A DNA stretch of 37,000 bases from Symbiodinium natans (lineage: Eukaryota; Sar; Dinophyceae; Suessiales; Symbiodiniaceae): NCBI GenBank assembly GCA_905221605.1, contig CAJNDS010002339.1, positions 188,001-225,000 on the forward strand. Direction: 5' to 3'. Position numbers and translations under genes: made by a program. Of the stretch, positions 1 to 11,113 are shown one piece after another. The notes under the pieces were generated by a model that worked only from the letters and a program-made list of their open reading frames with translations, did not search any database and was not told the origin of the DNA. How positions within the stretch are numbered: the first letter of the stretch is position 1; each line of letters opens with the position of its first letter.

Positions 1-97
1 CCGCAGACGTTGCCGCATTCAGGATACTCCACGAGCTCGGCCCCGAAAGGCATTGTTGAGAACGCATGGATTTCGCCTTTTGAGCACGCATGTTTTG

Positions 98-98
<1 letters not shown>

Positions 99-128
<30 letters not shown>
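99..128. repeat. (GA)n microsatellite
   Basis: About 15 GA dinucleotides in a row. It lies upstream of the first exon-like segment and has no coding content of its own. Confidence 0.9.
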
Positions 129-132
<4 letters not shown>

Positions 133-418
133 TTGAGCTTGCTTGCGCTTTTGCTTGTCACGCAGATGCCCTTTCTTGGCGTTCTCTAAGTTGTTTTGTT
201 TCCAGGGCCGGAGGTGCTGCCGGGGGAGCCCGAGGAGCTCGTGGCCAGCGGCACAGGCGTAGTTGAGCGGCGTAATGCTTCGCACTCCGACCTCGCTTTC
301 AAGCATTACAGGAGAGGACACGCGAACATCACACGAAATCTCAGCTCTTGAACTTCGGCTCTCGCTCCTCCCCGTGAAAAAAACACTCCCCCCCAAACCC
401 CCCCCGAGGCTCTGGCGG

Positions 419-1680
419 AGCAAGCTCTGGCCCTGGAGGAGCTCGAGGAGACACGCATGCAAAGCCGTAGCTGAAGCCATGGGCCATAGCTTACAACTCA
501 TACATACATATACATATATATATATATCTCCCTCTCTCTACACAATATATACGTATACGTAGAGCATCTTTCGCGGAAGCCTTCAAGCCTTTTGTCGGAT
601 GCCTTTCGGCTTCTCTTATTGTTTGGAGCTTTCGAGGGCCTCGTGCCCGTGCCGCGCGCAGTTCAGCGTGACAAAGAACTTCCAGCTTATTCCTTAATGA
701 CAACTGCGACCTGTAAAGCGCACGAAGGTTGGCACCAAGAAGCCACGCGAGTCCACCGAGCCCGAGTTTGACTCCGTAGAAATCTCTTCTCCTCTTGTTT
801 CATCCTCTCCTGAACACGGGTGTGCAGCTCTTCTTTTTTTGGTTCGATTCTTTGCGAGAGACGACAGGACAGTATGCAGCTGAAGTGGTCTCGAGATGAT
901 CGGGAAGCTGCCTACCACAGGACGCCGTATCTGCAGGTGATAATCAAGACCACCTCTCTGCAATTTTATCTTGGCGCAGGCTCGTGCAATGCGGCATCTG
1001 CTCCGCGCAGGCCCCTGCACGGTGTCCTTTCATCGTGCGCTTGCATTCATGTCCGCTTCGCAGCTGCAACGCTGCTTTGTTTGCTCGGCAGTTGCGAAAT
1101 AGCCACTTCCGTCTTCTGATGGGCCTAGCGTGGCCATGGCTCTTGTTCACGATTGCATGATTGCTCATCACCGTCTTCGCGTGTTTCGCAGCCTTCGTGT
1201 CTACGGTTCGATGCGTAGCCGGTCGTTGCTGGTACCTCGACGGCAGTGCCGCGCTGCAGGCACTCCTGACGGCGTTGAACGACCGCGTTGGAGGAAAGTG
1301 CCTTGGAGGAATGAAGGAAGAGAAGGAAATGGGGGGGGGGGCACTTGGCGGAGCAAGGCAAAGTGGGGACTTTGCGGCATGGCGGAGTGGGGACACAGCC
1401 GCGGGGGCGGGGGGGTGGGGGGGGGTGAACACGTGTGCCTCTCCCCACAAGGTGCTCCCTGAAAGTCTGAGGTGCCGGCTCAACCAGCTGCTGGAGGAGG
1501 GCGGCTGCCGAGGGCTGAAGGCACGGCAGCAGAAGGGAGAGTTAACAAGAAGAGCCCCTTCGAGAGGCGAGTCCCTGAGACCCTCCCTGACGCTCTCTCC
1601 CTCCGAAAGAAGAGGCCGAGGCGCTGGCCTGGCTCGCCGAGCAGCTCGAGGTCCTCAGAGAGAGAGAGCGAGAGAGATGA
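419..1680 (+). CDS. Leu/Glu-rich, probably coiled-coil protein, partial (split gene)
   Basis: I do not recognise a family. Exon-like segments share a Leu/Glu/Ala-rich, heptad-friendly composition. One starts at 419 after CCCGAG and reads ALAEQALALEELEETRM. One ends at 1280 with ALQALLTALN. One spans 1452-1503 (VLPESLRCRLNQLLEEG). One starts at 1610 (EEAEALAWLAEQLEVL). The 1281-1451 intron is GA-AG and keeps phase 0. The next intron, 1504-1609, is GC-AG in phase 1 and the joined codon is Glu, giving LLEEGEEAEALAWLAE. A possible further exon near 873-935 starts MQLKWSRDDREAAY and is weaker. No start or stop can be assigned, and the gene may extend beyond the left edge. I infer a structural or scaffold role only from composition. 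Confidence 0.45.
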
Positions 1681-2040
1681 CTTCGGGCTTGGGGCTTCGT
1701 TCTTTCGCTTCATTGTTGCTGCCGAATGAGGGTGTCACGGCCTTGGTAATGATGATCACCTGGAGCAGTTAGGGCAGTGAACACCCTCGTCGACAGCGCG
1801 GGGTGCCACGACTGACGTGGCGATCTGAAACAGACCTTGGGACTCATGCCCCCGTCCCGGGCAGCCCTCCCTCGGGCCTCGTGCAGCAAGCAAGCCAGAG
1901 AGAGACATGCACGCTGAAAGAGGGCTTGCCCCCAGGCCCCATATGTGCGCTACGCTTGCAGCAAGCGAAAGCGAGAGAGCGAGAGAGAGAGAGGGGCGGC
2001 GGGGTTGTTCTCGCCCCTCAATCCCTGTTGTAGAAGAAGA

Positions 2041-3956
2041 AGTCAGCTATTTCTGGCCAAGAGCCACAATTTCAACACAACACGCAACTTAGAATTCGGA
2101 TGGGTGCGGCCCGGCTACCAACCGTCAGCTATTTCTGGCCAAGAGCCACAATTTCAACACAACACGCAACTTAGAATTCGGATGGGTGCGGCCCGGCTAC
2201 GAACCGTCAGCTATTTCTGGCCAAGAGCCACAATTTCAACACAACACGCAACTTAGAATTCGGATGGGTGCGGCCCGGCTACGAACCGTCAGCTATTTCT
2301 GGCCAAGAGCCACAATTTCAACACAACACGCCACTTAGAATTCGGATGGGTGCGGCCCGGCTACGAACCGTCAGCTATTTCTGGCCAAGAGCCACAATTT
2401 CAACACAACACGCAACTTAGAATTCGGATGGGTGCGGCCCGGCTACGAACCGTCAGCTATTTCTGGCCAAGAGCCACAATTTCAACACTTAGAATTCGGA
2501 TGGGTGCGGCCCGGCTACGAACCGTCAGCTATTTCTGGCCAAGAGCCACAATTTCAACACAACACGCAACTTAGAATTCGGATGGGTGCGGCCCGGCTAC
2601 GAACCGTCAGCTATTTCTGGCCAAGAGCCACAATTTCAACACTTAGAATTCGGATGGGTGCGGCCCGGCTACGAACCGTCAGCTATTTCTGGCCAAGAGC
2701 CACAATTTCAACACAACACGCAACTTAGAATTCGGATGGGTGCGGCCCGGCTACGAACCGTCAGCTATTTCTGGCCAAGAGCCACAATTTCAACACAACA
2801 CGCAACTTAGAATTCGGATGGGTGCGGCCCGGCTACGAACCGTCAGCTATTTCTGGCCAAGAGCCACAATTTCAACACAACACGCAACTTAGAATTCGGA
2901 TGGGTGCGGCCCGGCTACGAACCGTCAGCTATTTCTGGCCAAGAGCCACAATTTCAACACAACACACAACTTAGAATTCGGATGGGTGCGGCCCGGCTAC
3001 GAACCGTCAGCTATTTCTGGCCAAGAGCCACAATTTCAACACAACACGCAACTTAGAATTCGGATGGGTGCGGCCCGGCTACGAACCGTCAGCTATTTCT
3101 GGCCAAGAGCCACAATTTCAACACTTAGAATTCGGATGGGTGCGGCCCGGCTACGAACCGTCAGCTATTTCTGGCCAAGAGCCACAATTTCAACACAACA
3201 CGCAACTTAGAATTCGGATGGGTGCGGCCCGGCTACGAACCGTCAGCTATTTCTGGCCAAGAGCCACAATTTCAACACAACACGCAACTTAGAATTCGGA
3301 TGGGTGCGGCCCGGCTACGAACCGTCAGCTATTTCTGGCCAAGAGCCACAATTTCAACACAACACGCAACTTAGAATTCGGATGGGTGCGGCCCGGCTAC
3401 GAACCGTCAGCTATTTCTGGCCAAGAGCCACAATTTCAACACAACACGCAACTTAGAATTCGGATGGGTGCGGCCCGGCTACGAACCGTCAGCTATTTCT
3501 GGCCAAGAGCCACAATTTCAACACAACACGCAACTTAGAATTCGGATGGGTGCGGCCCGGCTACGAACCGTCAGCTATTTCTGGCCAAGAGCCACAATTT
3601 CAACACTTAGAATTCGGATGGGTGCGGCCCGGCTACGAACCGTCAGCTATTTCTGGCCAAGAGCCACAATTTCAACACAACACGCAACTTAGAATTCGGA
3701 TGGGTGCGGCCCGGCTACGAACCGTCAGCTATTTCTGGCCAAGAGCCACAATTTCAACACAACACGCAACTTAGAATTCGGATGGGTGCGGCCCGGCTAC
3801 GAACCGTCAGCTATTTCTGGCCAAGAGCCACAATTTCAACACAACACGCAACTTAGAATTCGGATGGGTGCGGCCCGGCTACGAACCGTCAGCTATTTCT
3901 GGCCAAGAGCCACAATTTCAACACAACACGCAACTTAGAATTCGGATGGGTGCGGC
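2041..3956. repeat. 82/72-bp tandem satellite with 482-bp higher-order repeat
   Basis: The element GATGGGTGCGGCC recurs 24 times, its ATG falling at 2100, 2182, 2264, 2346, 2428, 2500, 2582, 2654, 2736 and so on to 3946. Most intervals are 82 bp. Four are 72 bp (2428-2500, 2582-2654, 3064-3136, 3546-3618) because ten bases, AACACGCAAC, are missing. The last three short units are spaced exactly 482 bp apart (five long units plus one short), so blocks of six were copied as a unit. Copies are nearly identical: single changes appear near 2110, 2332 and 2966. Every monomer has an EcoRI site. Open frames through the array are by-products of the repeat. The array ends sharply at about 3956 in GCGGCCGCGGG. 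Confidence 0.97.
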
Positions 3957-5350
3957 CGCGGGCCTCACATCCCCTTAAATAAGAACTCACTCCTTGCATC
4001 CAAACCCTGAACTGGCTTTTCAAAGGCGCCCTGTGACGCTGTAGAGGTTTGCCGTATGTCCCCTCCCTTGGTGCTCGTATGGTTTCAGATGTTTGGGTAT
4101 CCACCTTTTGTAGGGAACGTGTTGTACTAGTCCCACGATGGCTGTGAGGGCCTGCGGGTCGTAGAGGTTTGTCGTATGTCCCCTCCCTTGGTGCTCGTAG
4201 GGTTTCAGATGCTTGGGTATCCACCTTTTTTAGGGAACGTGTTTTACTAGTCCCACGATGGCTCCACAGCCTGCCCCAAAACTGTGCTGGTAACGTAATC
4301 GTGGCCCCATCATCCTGCAACATTGAAGGGGCGTTCGCAGGTCATGGTTTTTGTTTGTTGCGTGTGCTGCTGTGTCTTCCCCCAGTAGAGGTGCGGAAAT
4401 CATGACGTGGTTGACGCGTTCGAAAGGAATACTACAGATATTTTCTTGATTGCACACAACACGTTATGACTTGCTGCCTCTTCTTGGGGCAACCACAGAA
4501 AAAGTGCCATGACGTGCTCCTACGCGTGGTTCAAGTAAACTGAGATTATCGCCTTGTGGGAAGAGCCCCTGGGGTGTCTCAGGGTTAAAAGCCCTGGATG
4601 TTTAGAACCTTTTCGCAAAGCACGCAGAGTTGGGACAAAACCTCCCCTCATAGCTCGCGCCAGCGACCAAATAGCTCGTGCCGGGTGCTAGTTGCTTAAA
4701 GCTTCCCCCCTACCAGTTGTCCGGACAACTAACCTCTTTTAGGGGACAGATTATGGAGCCACGATTCCGTTACCAGCACACAGGTTTTTTGGGTTTCCTG
4801 GGAATCTTGACACAACGGGATACTAGTCCCACGATGGCTCCATAGCCTGCCCAAAAACTGTGCTGGTAACGTAATCGTCAACCATAACTTGCCCACAGTC
4901 CAGATGTTTAGGTAACCACCTTTTTTGGGCAGAGGGTGGTTTAAGTAAATTGAGATGTTTATCCCTTCATGAGATTACAAGCATTCTATGAACAGCCAAA
5001 GGCGTATTCACAATCCTTATGGCACGAAGGGGTATGTGCGAAAAGACCGTGTCAAAAATGTCTGTGACAAAAACTGCGACCATTACCAAATCGCTCGCGC
5101 CCTGCAGAGAACCCTAGCTATGGCTTTTTAAACTTGGCGCGAGTTATTTGGTCGTGGCGTGAGCTCAGAGCCAAAACAAGTCCTCTTTTTGTGCGGAAAG
5201 GTTGTGAAGTCACGAAGCTGACCGGTCAATGTTGTTCGAGCTAATTTCAACTCTTTAAACATCTTGCCAGGCCTCAGGACAATTGTGAAGTCACGAAACT
5301 GACCGGTACATGTTGTTCAGACCCGAGCCACGATTACGTTCCCAGCACAG
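3957..5350. repeat. Dispersed repeat family, copy A (MITE-like modules)
   Basis: No gene is visible. Two adjacent, similar ~120-bp blocks (about 4040-4140 and 4160-4263) carry TAGAGGTTTG, CCCCTCCCTTGGTGCTCGTA and TTTCAGATG..GGGTATCCACC. A ~36-bp module, CCACGATTACGTTACCAGCA followed by CAGTTTTTGGGCAGG, occurs forward near 4755 and 5325 and as its reverse complement near 4265-4300 and 4845-4880. Short motifs such as ACCAAATAGCTCG (4668) and its relatives near 5085 and, reversed, 5140 are interspersed. The same material recurs at 29740-30110 (inverted) and 30690-31250 (direct). There is no transposase frame, so this looks like non-autonomous element debris. Confidence 0.8.
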
Positions 5351-5414
5351 GTTCATGGGCGTCATAGGGTTTTAAGAGGAAGAAGAAGAACAACAAGAAG
5401 AAGGCGAAGAAGGC

Positions 5415-5541
5415 AGAAAAGGAAGAAAAGGAAGAAAAGGAAGAAAAGGAAGAAAAGGAAGAAAAGGAAGAAAAGGAAGAAAAGGAAGAAAAGGAAGAAA
5501 AGGAAGAAAAGGAAGAAAAGGAAGAAAAGGAAGAAAAGGAA
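5415..5541. repeat. 9-bp purine minisatellite (GGAAGAAAA)n
   Basis: About 14 copies of GGAAGAAAA. The unit length is a multiple of three, so all frames stay open and give artificial Lys/Glu/Arg-rich (+) or Phe/Leu/Ser/Pro-rich (-) reading frames. It lies between the copy A repeats and the hydrolase-like gene. Confidence 0.95.
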
Positions 5542-5797
5542 GGTCCGGGAAGAAAAGGAATGACAGGAAGAAAAGGCAGAAAAGGAAGAAGAGGAAGAAG
5601 AAGAAGAGGAAGAAGAAGAGGCACAAAAAACACAAAGGCTGCCATTGTTGAGGGAAGTCTGACAAAGGAACCGGACTTGGGGCGCACCTTGCGCGCGAGG
5701 GGTCCTTCGGGCTCTTCCCTTCCCTTCCCTTCTCTTCTCTACTTCTCTCCTTCTCTCATTCCCTTTAACTCGTTCCCATGTTTTTTCATTTTTTCAG

Positions 5798-8067
5798 GTC
5801 CGCGTGCGGCAGTGTATCGAAGTCTCCGTGGAGGGCGGGCAGCCGGTGCTCCTGACGGTCCGGAGCCCCCAAAAAATGCATAAGCTGCTCCCGGACTGCT
5901 CCCCACATGCGATCTCTCGAACCCAGGCCCCTCACAACATCTACCTCCGCAGGGATGGGCAGCCACCCCACATGATGGAGGAGCCCCAATTGAGGAGTAT
6001 TTTGTGCGCCAGAGCTCCCACATTCCTGCAGAAAAATCTTGCAGGAGTACACGACTCTCATCGCCCAGCGGATGGCGAGACATCTTGGCCGGGGCCTTCT
6101 TGCGCTTGACGTCTTGCAGCGCCCTGAGAAGTCCGGCTGAGTCACATAGTCCAAGTTCCGTTGCGAGAGGTGGCACCTCACTGTCCTGGAGCCGAGCCGA
6201 GCAGAAAAGGCCTGCAGCAAGAACCATCGCTCTGCACCCTTCCAAATTCCCCATCCCGCCAGCGTTTTGCAACGCGGAGTCCTAGGTCGCCGCTGTGTGA
6301 CATTGTGTGTCTTTGTCTGCGTGTGCCGGCGTCTCTCTTTGTCTTTTTCGTTTCCTCTCTTTTTCTCTCCCTCTCTCCCCCTCTTCTCCCCTCTCCCTCT
6401 CTCCCTCTCTCCCTCTCTCCCCCTCTCCCTCTCTCCCTCTCTCCCTCTCTCCCCCTCTCCCTCTCTCCCTCTCTCCCTCTCTCCCCCTCTCCCTCTCTCC
6501 TCCCTCTTTCCCTCTCTCCCTCTCTGCCTCTCCCATCTCTTTGTCAGAGAGGTCGGAGCTGCACTGGTGCCTGGCGCGGCTCCGCTGCGGCGAGGCGGAG
6601 ACAGCTCCGCCGAGAGGGAGCTAGAGTATGAGTCAGAGTATGAGTCAGAGCATGGGTCAGCGTGTGGCTCAGAGCTCTGAGAGAGCCTTAGAAGTGGCCG
6701 AAGATTTTGTTGGCGAGGCCGAGGACTTCAGCCGCTTCCTTGAGCCGAACCGCGACCCGACGCCCGGCGGAGCCCGGCGGAGTCCGGCGGAGAGTTCTGT
6801 TTTTTGTCGTCGGGCCATGTTTGTTTTTTCACACACCCCTTGGCCTTGTCCAAATTCGAGTAAACACTAGGTGATTAGGTGATTCGTGTTTGTCAGCACT
6901 GTGCGGGCAAGGAACTACTTGCTCAACGAGGAGGTGGCGCAGAATCCGTGGTTCCGCCAAATGGCGAGGCCACGGCCACCGTAGTTTCCGTCCCCTTTGT
7001 ATCCCTTTGTCCCCTTATTCCGTCCACTGGGGGGGGCTCGCAGGTTCGCGGACAAGTGGCGCCACGGCAAGGAGCACACGCTCGCCAGCGTGACTTCCAG
7101 CCTGACCGTGTTGACTTCGCCACGCTTCGCTGGGCGGTCTCACTTTGAAGGGCTTTTCAAGGGTTGTTTTTTGGAGATTCTGTCCGACGTCGGGGGAGTT
7201 CGTGGGAAGGAGGGGCACCCGCGGCCGTTGCTTCACATCGACGTCCACGGCTGCAAGGATCCGCCGGGCCCCGAGCTGCACCCCTCCGAGTACCCTTTTG
7301 AGTGCGCCCCGAGTCTTTTCGAGATTTCGGTAGCGGCCCGGTATATGTAGAGAGCTCCAGGACTCCAAGACATTCCAGTAGACACGGAAAGGATGGGCCG
7401 ATGGAATTATGGAAGGCGCCTTCTCAGCCTTCTCTCTTTGGCTGTTGAAGGCCTGCGACACCCTCACACTTGACGGTGGGCTTGGCGGCAATGCGCCACG
7501 AGGCGCCATGTGCTCGCAGTGCTGCAACGTGCGGAGGCGCTTGTTCGTGTCGTGTCTTCTGAGCATGCACAGGTCGAAATGGGACGAAGTCCACTCTCGC
7601 AGAGTCGAGTGGAGACCTTTGCGGCCGCCTTGCAGGCACACGCTCACACGGACTGTCCAGAGTCTATGTCAAGAGCGCTCCACTCCACTCCCTGACCCGA
7701 CTTTCTCGCGCCCCTTCCGCACGCCCTCAGAACGAGCTGACGGCGGTCCTCAACGGCTTGGAGCTCCGACCGAGGCGTTCTCTGAGGGGCGGTTTTTGAG
7801 GTTTCTCGAGGAAGCTCTGTATTCGGATGTCGGGCCAACGGTGACACTGTGACCATCTGTTTGCCAGGCCTGAGAGACTTGTGCGGGTTCTGCTTCCGTC
7901 CCTCTCTGGCGGTCGGCACCTCATGACTTTTGCGCTTTTGGACAAATCCCTCTCTGTAAGATGCGACGGTCACACTTTTTTCCAGATGCGACCTTGGGTT
8001 GAGACAGTTGAGACTCAGTGTGCACGTCATCTTCCCGTACCTTCCCGAACTTCAGGGGATGCTCTGA
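5798..8067 (+). CDS. N-formylglutamate amidohydrolase-like protein (split gene, tentative)
   Basis: Exon-like segments, in order: 5798-5857 (ends SVEGGQPVLLT, donor GT); one starting near 6045 (EYTTLIAQRMARHLGRG); about 6897-6965 (RNYLLNEEVAQNPWFRQMA); 7044-7128 (FADKWRHGKEHTLASV..SPRF); 7213-7262 (PLLHIDVHGCKDP); 7451-7502 (ATPSHLTVGLAAMRHE); 7731-7774 (NELTAVLNGLELRP); one starting at 7868; and a last one ending LSVHVIFPYLPELQGML at a TGA at 8067. Frames join cleanly through GA-AG (6966-7043), GC-AG (7129-7212, 7263-7450) and GC-AG (7775-7867) introns; the GC-AG intron after 7502 spans 7503-7730. The order (strand ending PVLLT, Asp/Glu-Thr helix, Arg-Asn, Asp-x-His-Gly, a later L.VGL, an L..L...G.E..P helix, a terminal I.L.P segment) resembles FGase (PF05013) zinc-dependent hydrolases. 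That match is from memory of the fold. The 5' end and several joins are unresolved. Confidence 0.4.
6366..6512. repeat. CT-rich low-complexity tract (CCCTCTCT)n
   Basis: Tandem CTCTCCCT/CTCTCCCC on the + strand, inside an intron of the hydrolase-like gene. The Pro/Leu/Ser and Glu/Arg open frames through it are composition artefacts. Confidence 0.95.
6680..6790 (+). CDS. Possible acidic exon
   Basis: A frame here reads ALEVAEDFVGEAEDFSRFLE and then a Pro/Gly/Arg stretch. The acidic, non-repetitive composition suggests coding. It lies between exon-like segments of the hydrolase-like gene, in which it may be an insert. No homologue is recognised and the edges are not defined. Confidence 0.25.
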
Positions 8068-11000
8068 GGCTTGATCTTCTCGAGAATTTTTGACTCAAGC
8101 TTTGATGGTTTGGACTAAGCGGTCTCAAACGCACTGCCGGGTGCCATTCTTCTTCGTGATGACGCAGGGTGCATTGCCGTTCGGCATCAGGCGCGAGGCT
8201 CTATCTTAACGGTTTTCGACTTGCGGGCATGCACAGACTTCGACAGACGACCCGGAGAAGCATCAGATTATCCACGTGACCCATTATAAACTTGAAGAGG
8301 ACCCGACGCTTCTTCAACTTCAACCGTCAACTGGCCCAGGTCAGGGAAAAGAGAGACTTTCTGGCGCATGGCCGCTTGAGGAGCCCGTGATCTGCAGAGG
8401 GGTCTGATAGGCAACGCTTTGTTCCCCTGATCCTTTTCGAATGTGTGTAGAAACTGTAGAATGTCGTAGCAATACTGAACTCGACGTCCACACGACGCCG
8501 AACACGAGCAAGTCTGTGAAGTTAGTGGGAGCGGATGGCCCAGCCCTGCGCGCAGGAGCGCCGGCTCACTCAGTCACAGCAGGCCCGGCGCTGAAAAACG
8601 AAGGTGTTTAGTGCGGAGCGGCGCGGCTCTGAGGCCATGGCCTATGCTGGCTTTACACACTCGTGCCAGCTGGAGCTGTCCAAGGCAAGATGGGATGCAC
8701 AGGTGGAGCACATCCGGAGCATTTCTTTGCAGGGCTGTGTGTCTCTGTCCCTGTGTCGCAGATGCAGAAGCGAAGCGGTGGTGTCACGGTGGTGTTTTGA
8801 GGCACTCCGGCGTGCACTGAGCCGGGACGATGCAGCTACGGCCCGGCTCGGAAGAGCTGTGACAAAGGTGCCCCTGCTTTGCAGGAAGTCCTCTTAAGAC
8901 TGAGAGCCGTTGAGAAGTTAAGAGGTCTGTTACGTCTCTTTACCTGTCACCTTTCCCGCCCATGTGCTGTCCTCTCTGAAAGCAGAGAGGCCTGGGCGCT
9001 GAGCTGCCAGGGCGCCTTGCCCTCGTTGCCCGGGCCTCTTGAAGAAAGATCTCTCCACTTTTCAAAGTCAACTCCTCCTCTCCTTTTCGCTGGGCTTTGG
9101 GGGGCTGGCTGAGGGCTTTCTCAGAGAAAAGAAGCGCTCCTTCGCCCCAGGAAGTCGCCAAGCGCGAGCGCTGACCGCACGGATGCCCAAATCTTTCACC
9201 GCTTCATCTTCTTACCATTGTCTTGACTCTCTCTTTCTTGACTCCATCTGTATTCTCCGCAGCACGTGTCTTTTGTCTTTTGTCCCAAGGCGACGACAAA
9301 GAGGCACTGGAGCTGGCACCGGACTCGGGTTCGAAAGCTCGCAAAGTGCTCTCAGATCCTACTGACAAGTTTACAAGTATGGTTTGAGTAGAGTCTGAGT
9401 GCTCGCTCCCCTCTTGAGGTGCGACCTCGGAGTGGCGGGACCCGCAAGAGGCCCGCCCCTTTAGCGCCACACTGGACTGGGGGGCGCCTGAGATCCCGTG
9501 AGCCTCGTGAGCCATCTCATGTCATCCCATGAGCCCATCTGCCCCCGCTGGCGCCCCGAGGCGTAGCGACCGGCGCGGCTGCCCGCCCCTGCGCCGGCAC
9601 CAGAGTGCCTGAGTGCCTGAGTGCCTGAGGCTGAGTAGAGGCCTCCAGGAGGCCTCTGTCCGAGGTTCGCCCTCAAAAGGGATGCGAGACGGGGGTGTGG
9701 GGAATGTGCAAGGGGAATGGGGGGCGGAGGGACAGTGCGGAGGGACAGTGCGGAGGGACAGTGCGGGACAGTCTCCTCGATTTGCCCGTTGGGCGAAGTT
9801 GCCTTTGGACTACGGATGAAGCCGGTCTGAGACACATGCCGCGACTTCCAGCCCGGTGCACGAGATGTAGGTACCTCTCAATTTTTTGCCGCCAAGTGGA
9901 AGCGTGCGCATCCAGTCAGGCGGCCCGAACCAATGTGCCCTGCAACCCAGCCTTCAGCCCTTCAGCCACCTTCAGCCACCACACCCCTTAGGCCTTTAGG
10001 CGAGTTGAAGCAGGTTGTCAGCGCATGAGCAGGGTTGCTTGGACACGAGGGCCACATCGCATACCTGCCCGGGCTTCCGAAGCCTTGTCTTCTGGCTTTG
10101 CGTCTTCCGGGAGCCCTTAGGTCGCTGTTTCGGACACTACACTCTTTACCCCCCCCAAAAAACTCGAAAGTCTGCATCCAGGCGGTCTGAGTGTATTCGT
10201 AACGAGGCTCGTGAAGACCCGGGATTTCCCTTTTGCGCAGCCGTTCAGCCGTGCCAGATGCTTTCCAGGGCTGGGTGTTAAGCTGTGAAAAAACTCCCAA
10301 GGCCTATAGGCCCAAGATGCCAAAGGCAGTGTAGCACGTCCTCAGAGCACAGGCGACTGCGCAAATTCACCCCATGCTTCGCCCATGCCTTTTACGGGCC
10401 TTTTGCAGGCCCAGGGGCAGGGCTCTGGGTGCCGCCCCCGAGGGTTTGAGGCTGGTGGTTCTCCACAGGGGTTGGGGGCCCCGCACGTCGGTGCGGTCTT
10501 CGCGGATCTTTGCACATCTGATTATCTTTGCCCAAGTGGATTGTGGGGGGGCGGTCTTCGGGTTCAGGGTGCAAGGCATTCTGTACAGGCGACGTGCAAC
10601 TCTGCCCACAGACCACGAAACATCAGAAAAAGCTCTCAAAAGCTGCAGTCCCAGAGCGCTCATTTGTGTGTCTGTGTCTGGGTGTGTGGGTGGGGTCGAA
10701 GGTTCGGGTCGCTTACTAAAGGGATTTGGACTGTCGGGCTCACCTTTTCTTGTAAGACCGTAAGAATGGGCATGAAGCGTGGATGCGCCTCTCTTTCGAA
10801 TGGCCGGTTTGCTTCAACAGCTGCTTCGTCATGCCATCGGGCATGCTTTCTGGCATGCTGCAGCCTCTCCTACCGAGATCAGACTCGCAACTTCAGGCAG
10901 GCGAAAAGCTTAGCAGCTAAGCCAAGCTATTGTGCAAGCCAAGCATGGTGTAGGTGCCGTCCGTTTGTGGCCCAGCGCAATGGCCCAAGGGCAGAAGCGG

Positions 11001-11113
11001 CCGGCACCAGGTGAGAGCTCTGAGAGATGAGAGTTTGCCTTGGAAGCCTTGGCACCTGCACCCCGCATATGAACTGAAGAACCGAGCGAAACGAAAGGAA
11101 GCATCGATCGCAG
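8068..11113. other. Mostly non-coding stretch with weak exon candidates
   Basis: No gene could be assembled. The better coding-like fragments are 8665-8733 (frame ELSKARWDAQVEHIRSISLQ), 8884-8928 (EVLLRLRAVEKLRG) and about 9286-9376 (EALELAPDSGSKARKVL). These could be exons of one helical protein, but no frame-consistent joins could be shown. Small tandem repeats are present: GTGCCTGAGT x3 near 9604-9632, GCGGAGGGACAGT x3 near 9734-9768, and a CCTTCAGCC cluster near 9952-9980. Confidence 0.3.

Noticed and set aside
2041-3956. Repeated open frames (RPGYEPSAISGQEPQFQH type) across the satellite
   Set aside because: They follow the 82/72-bp monomers, carry a stop in each unit or switch frame at short units, and have no start context.
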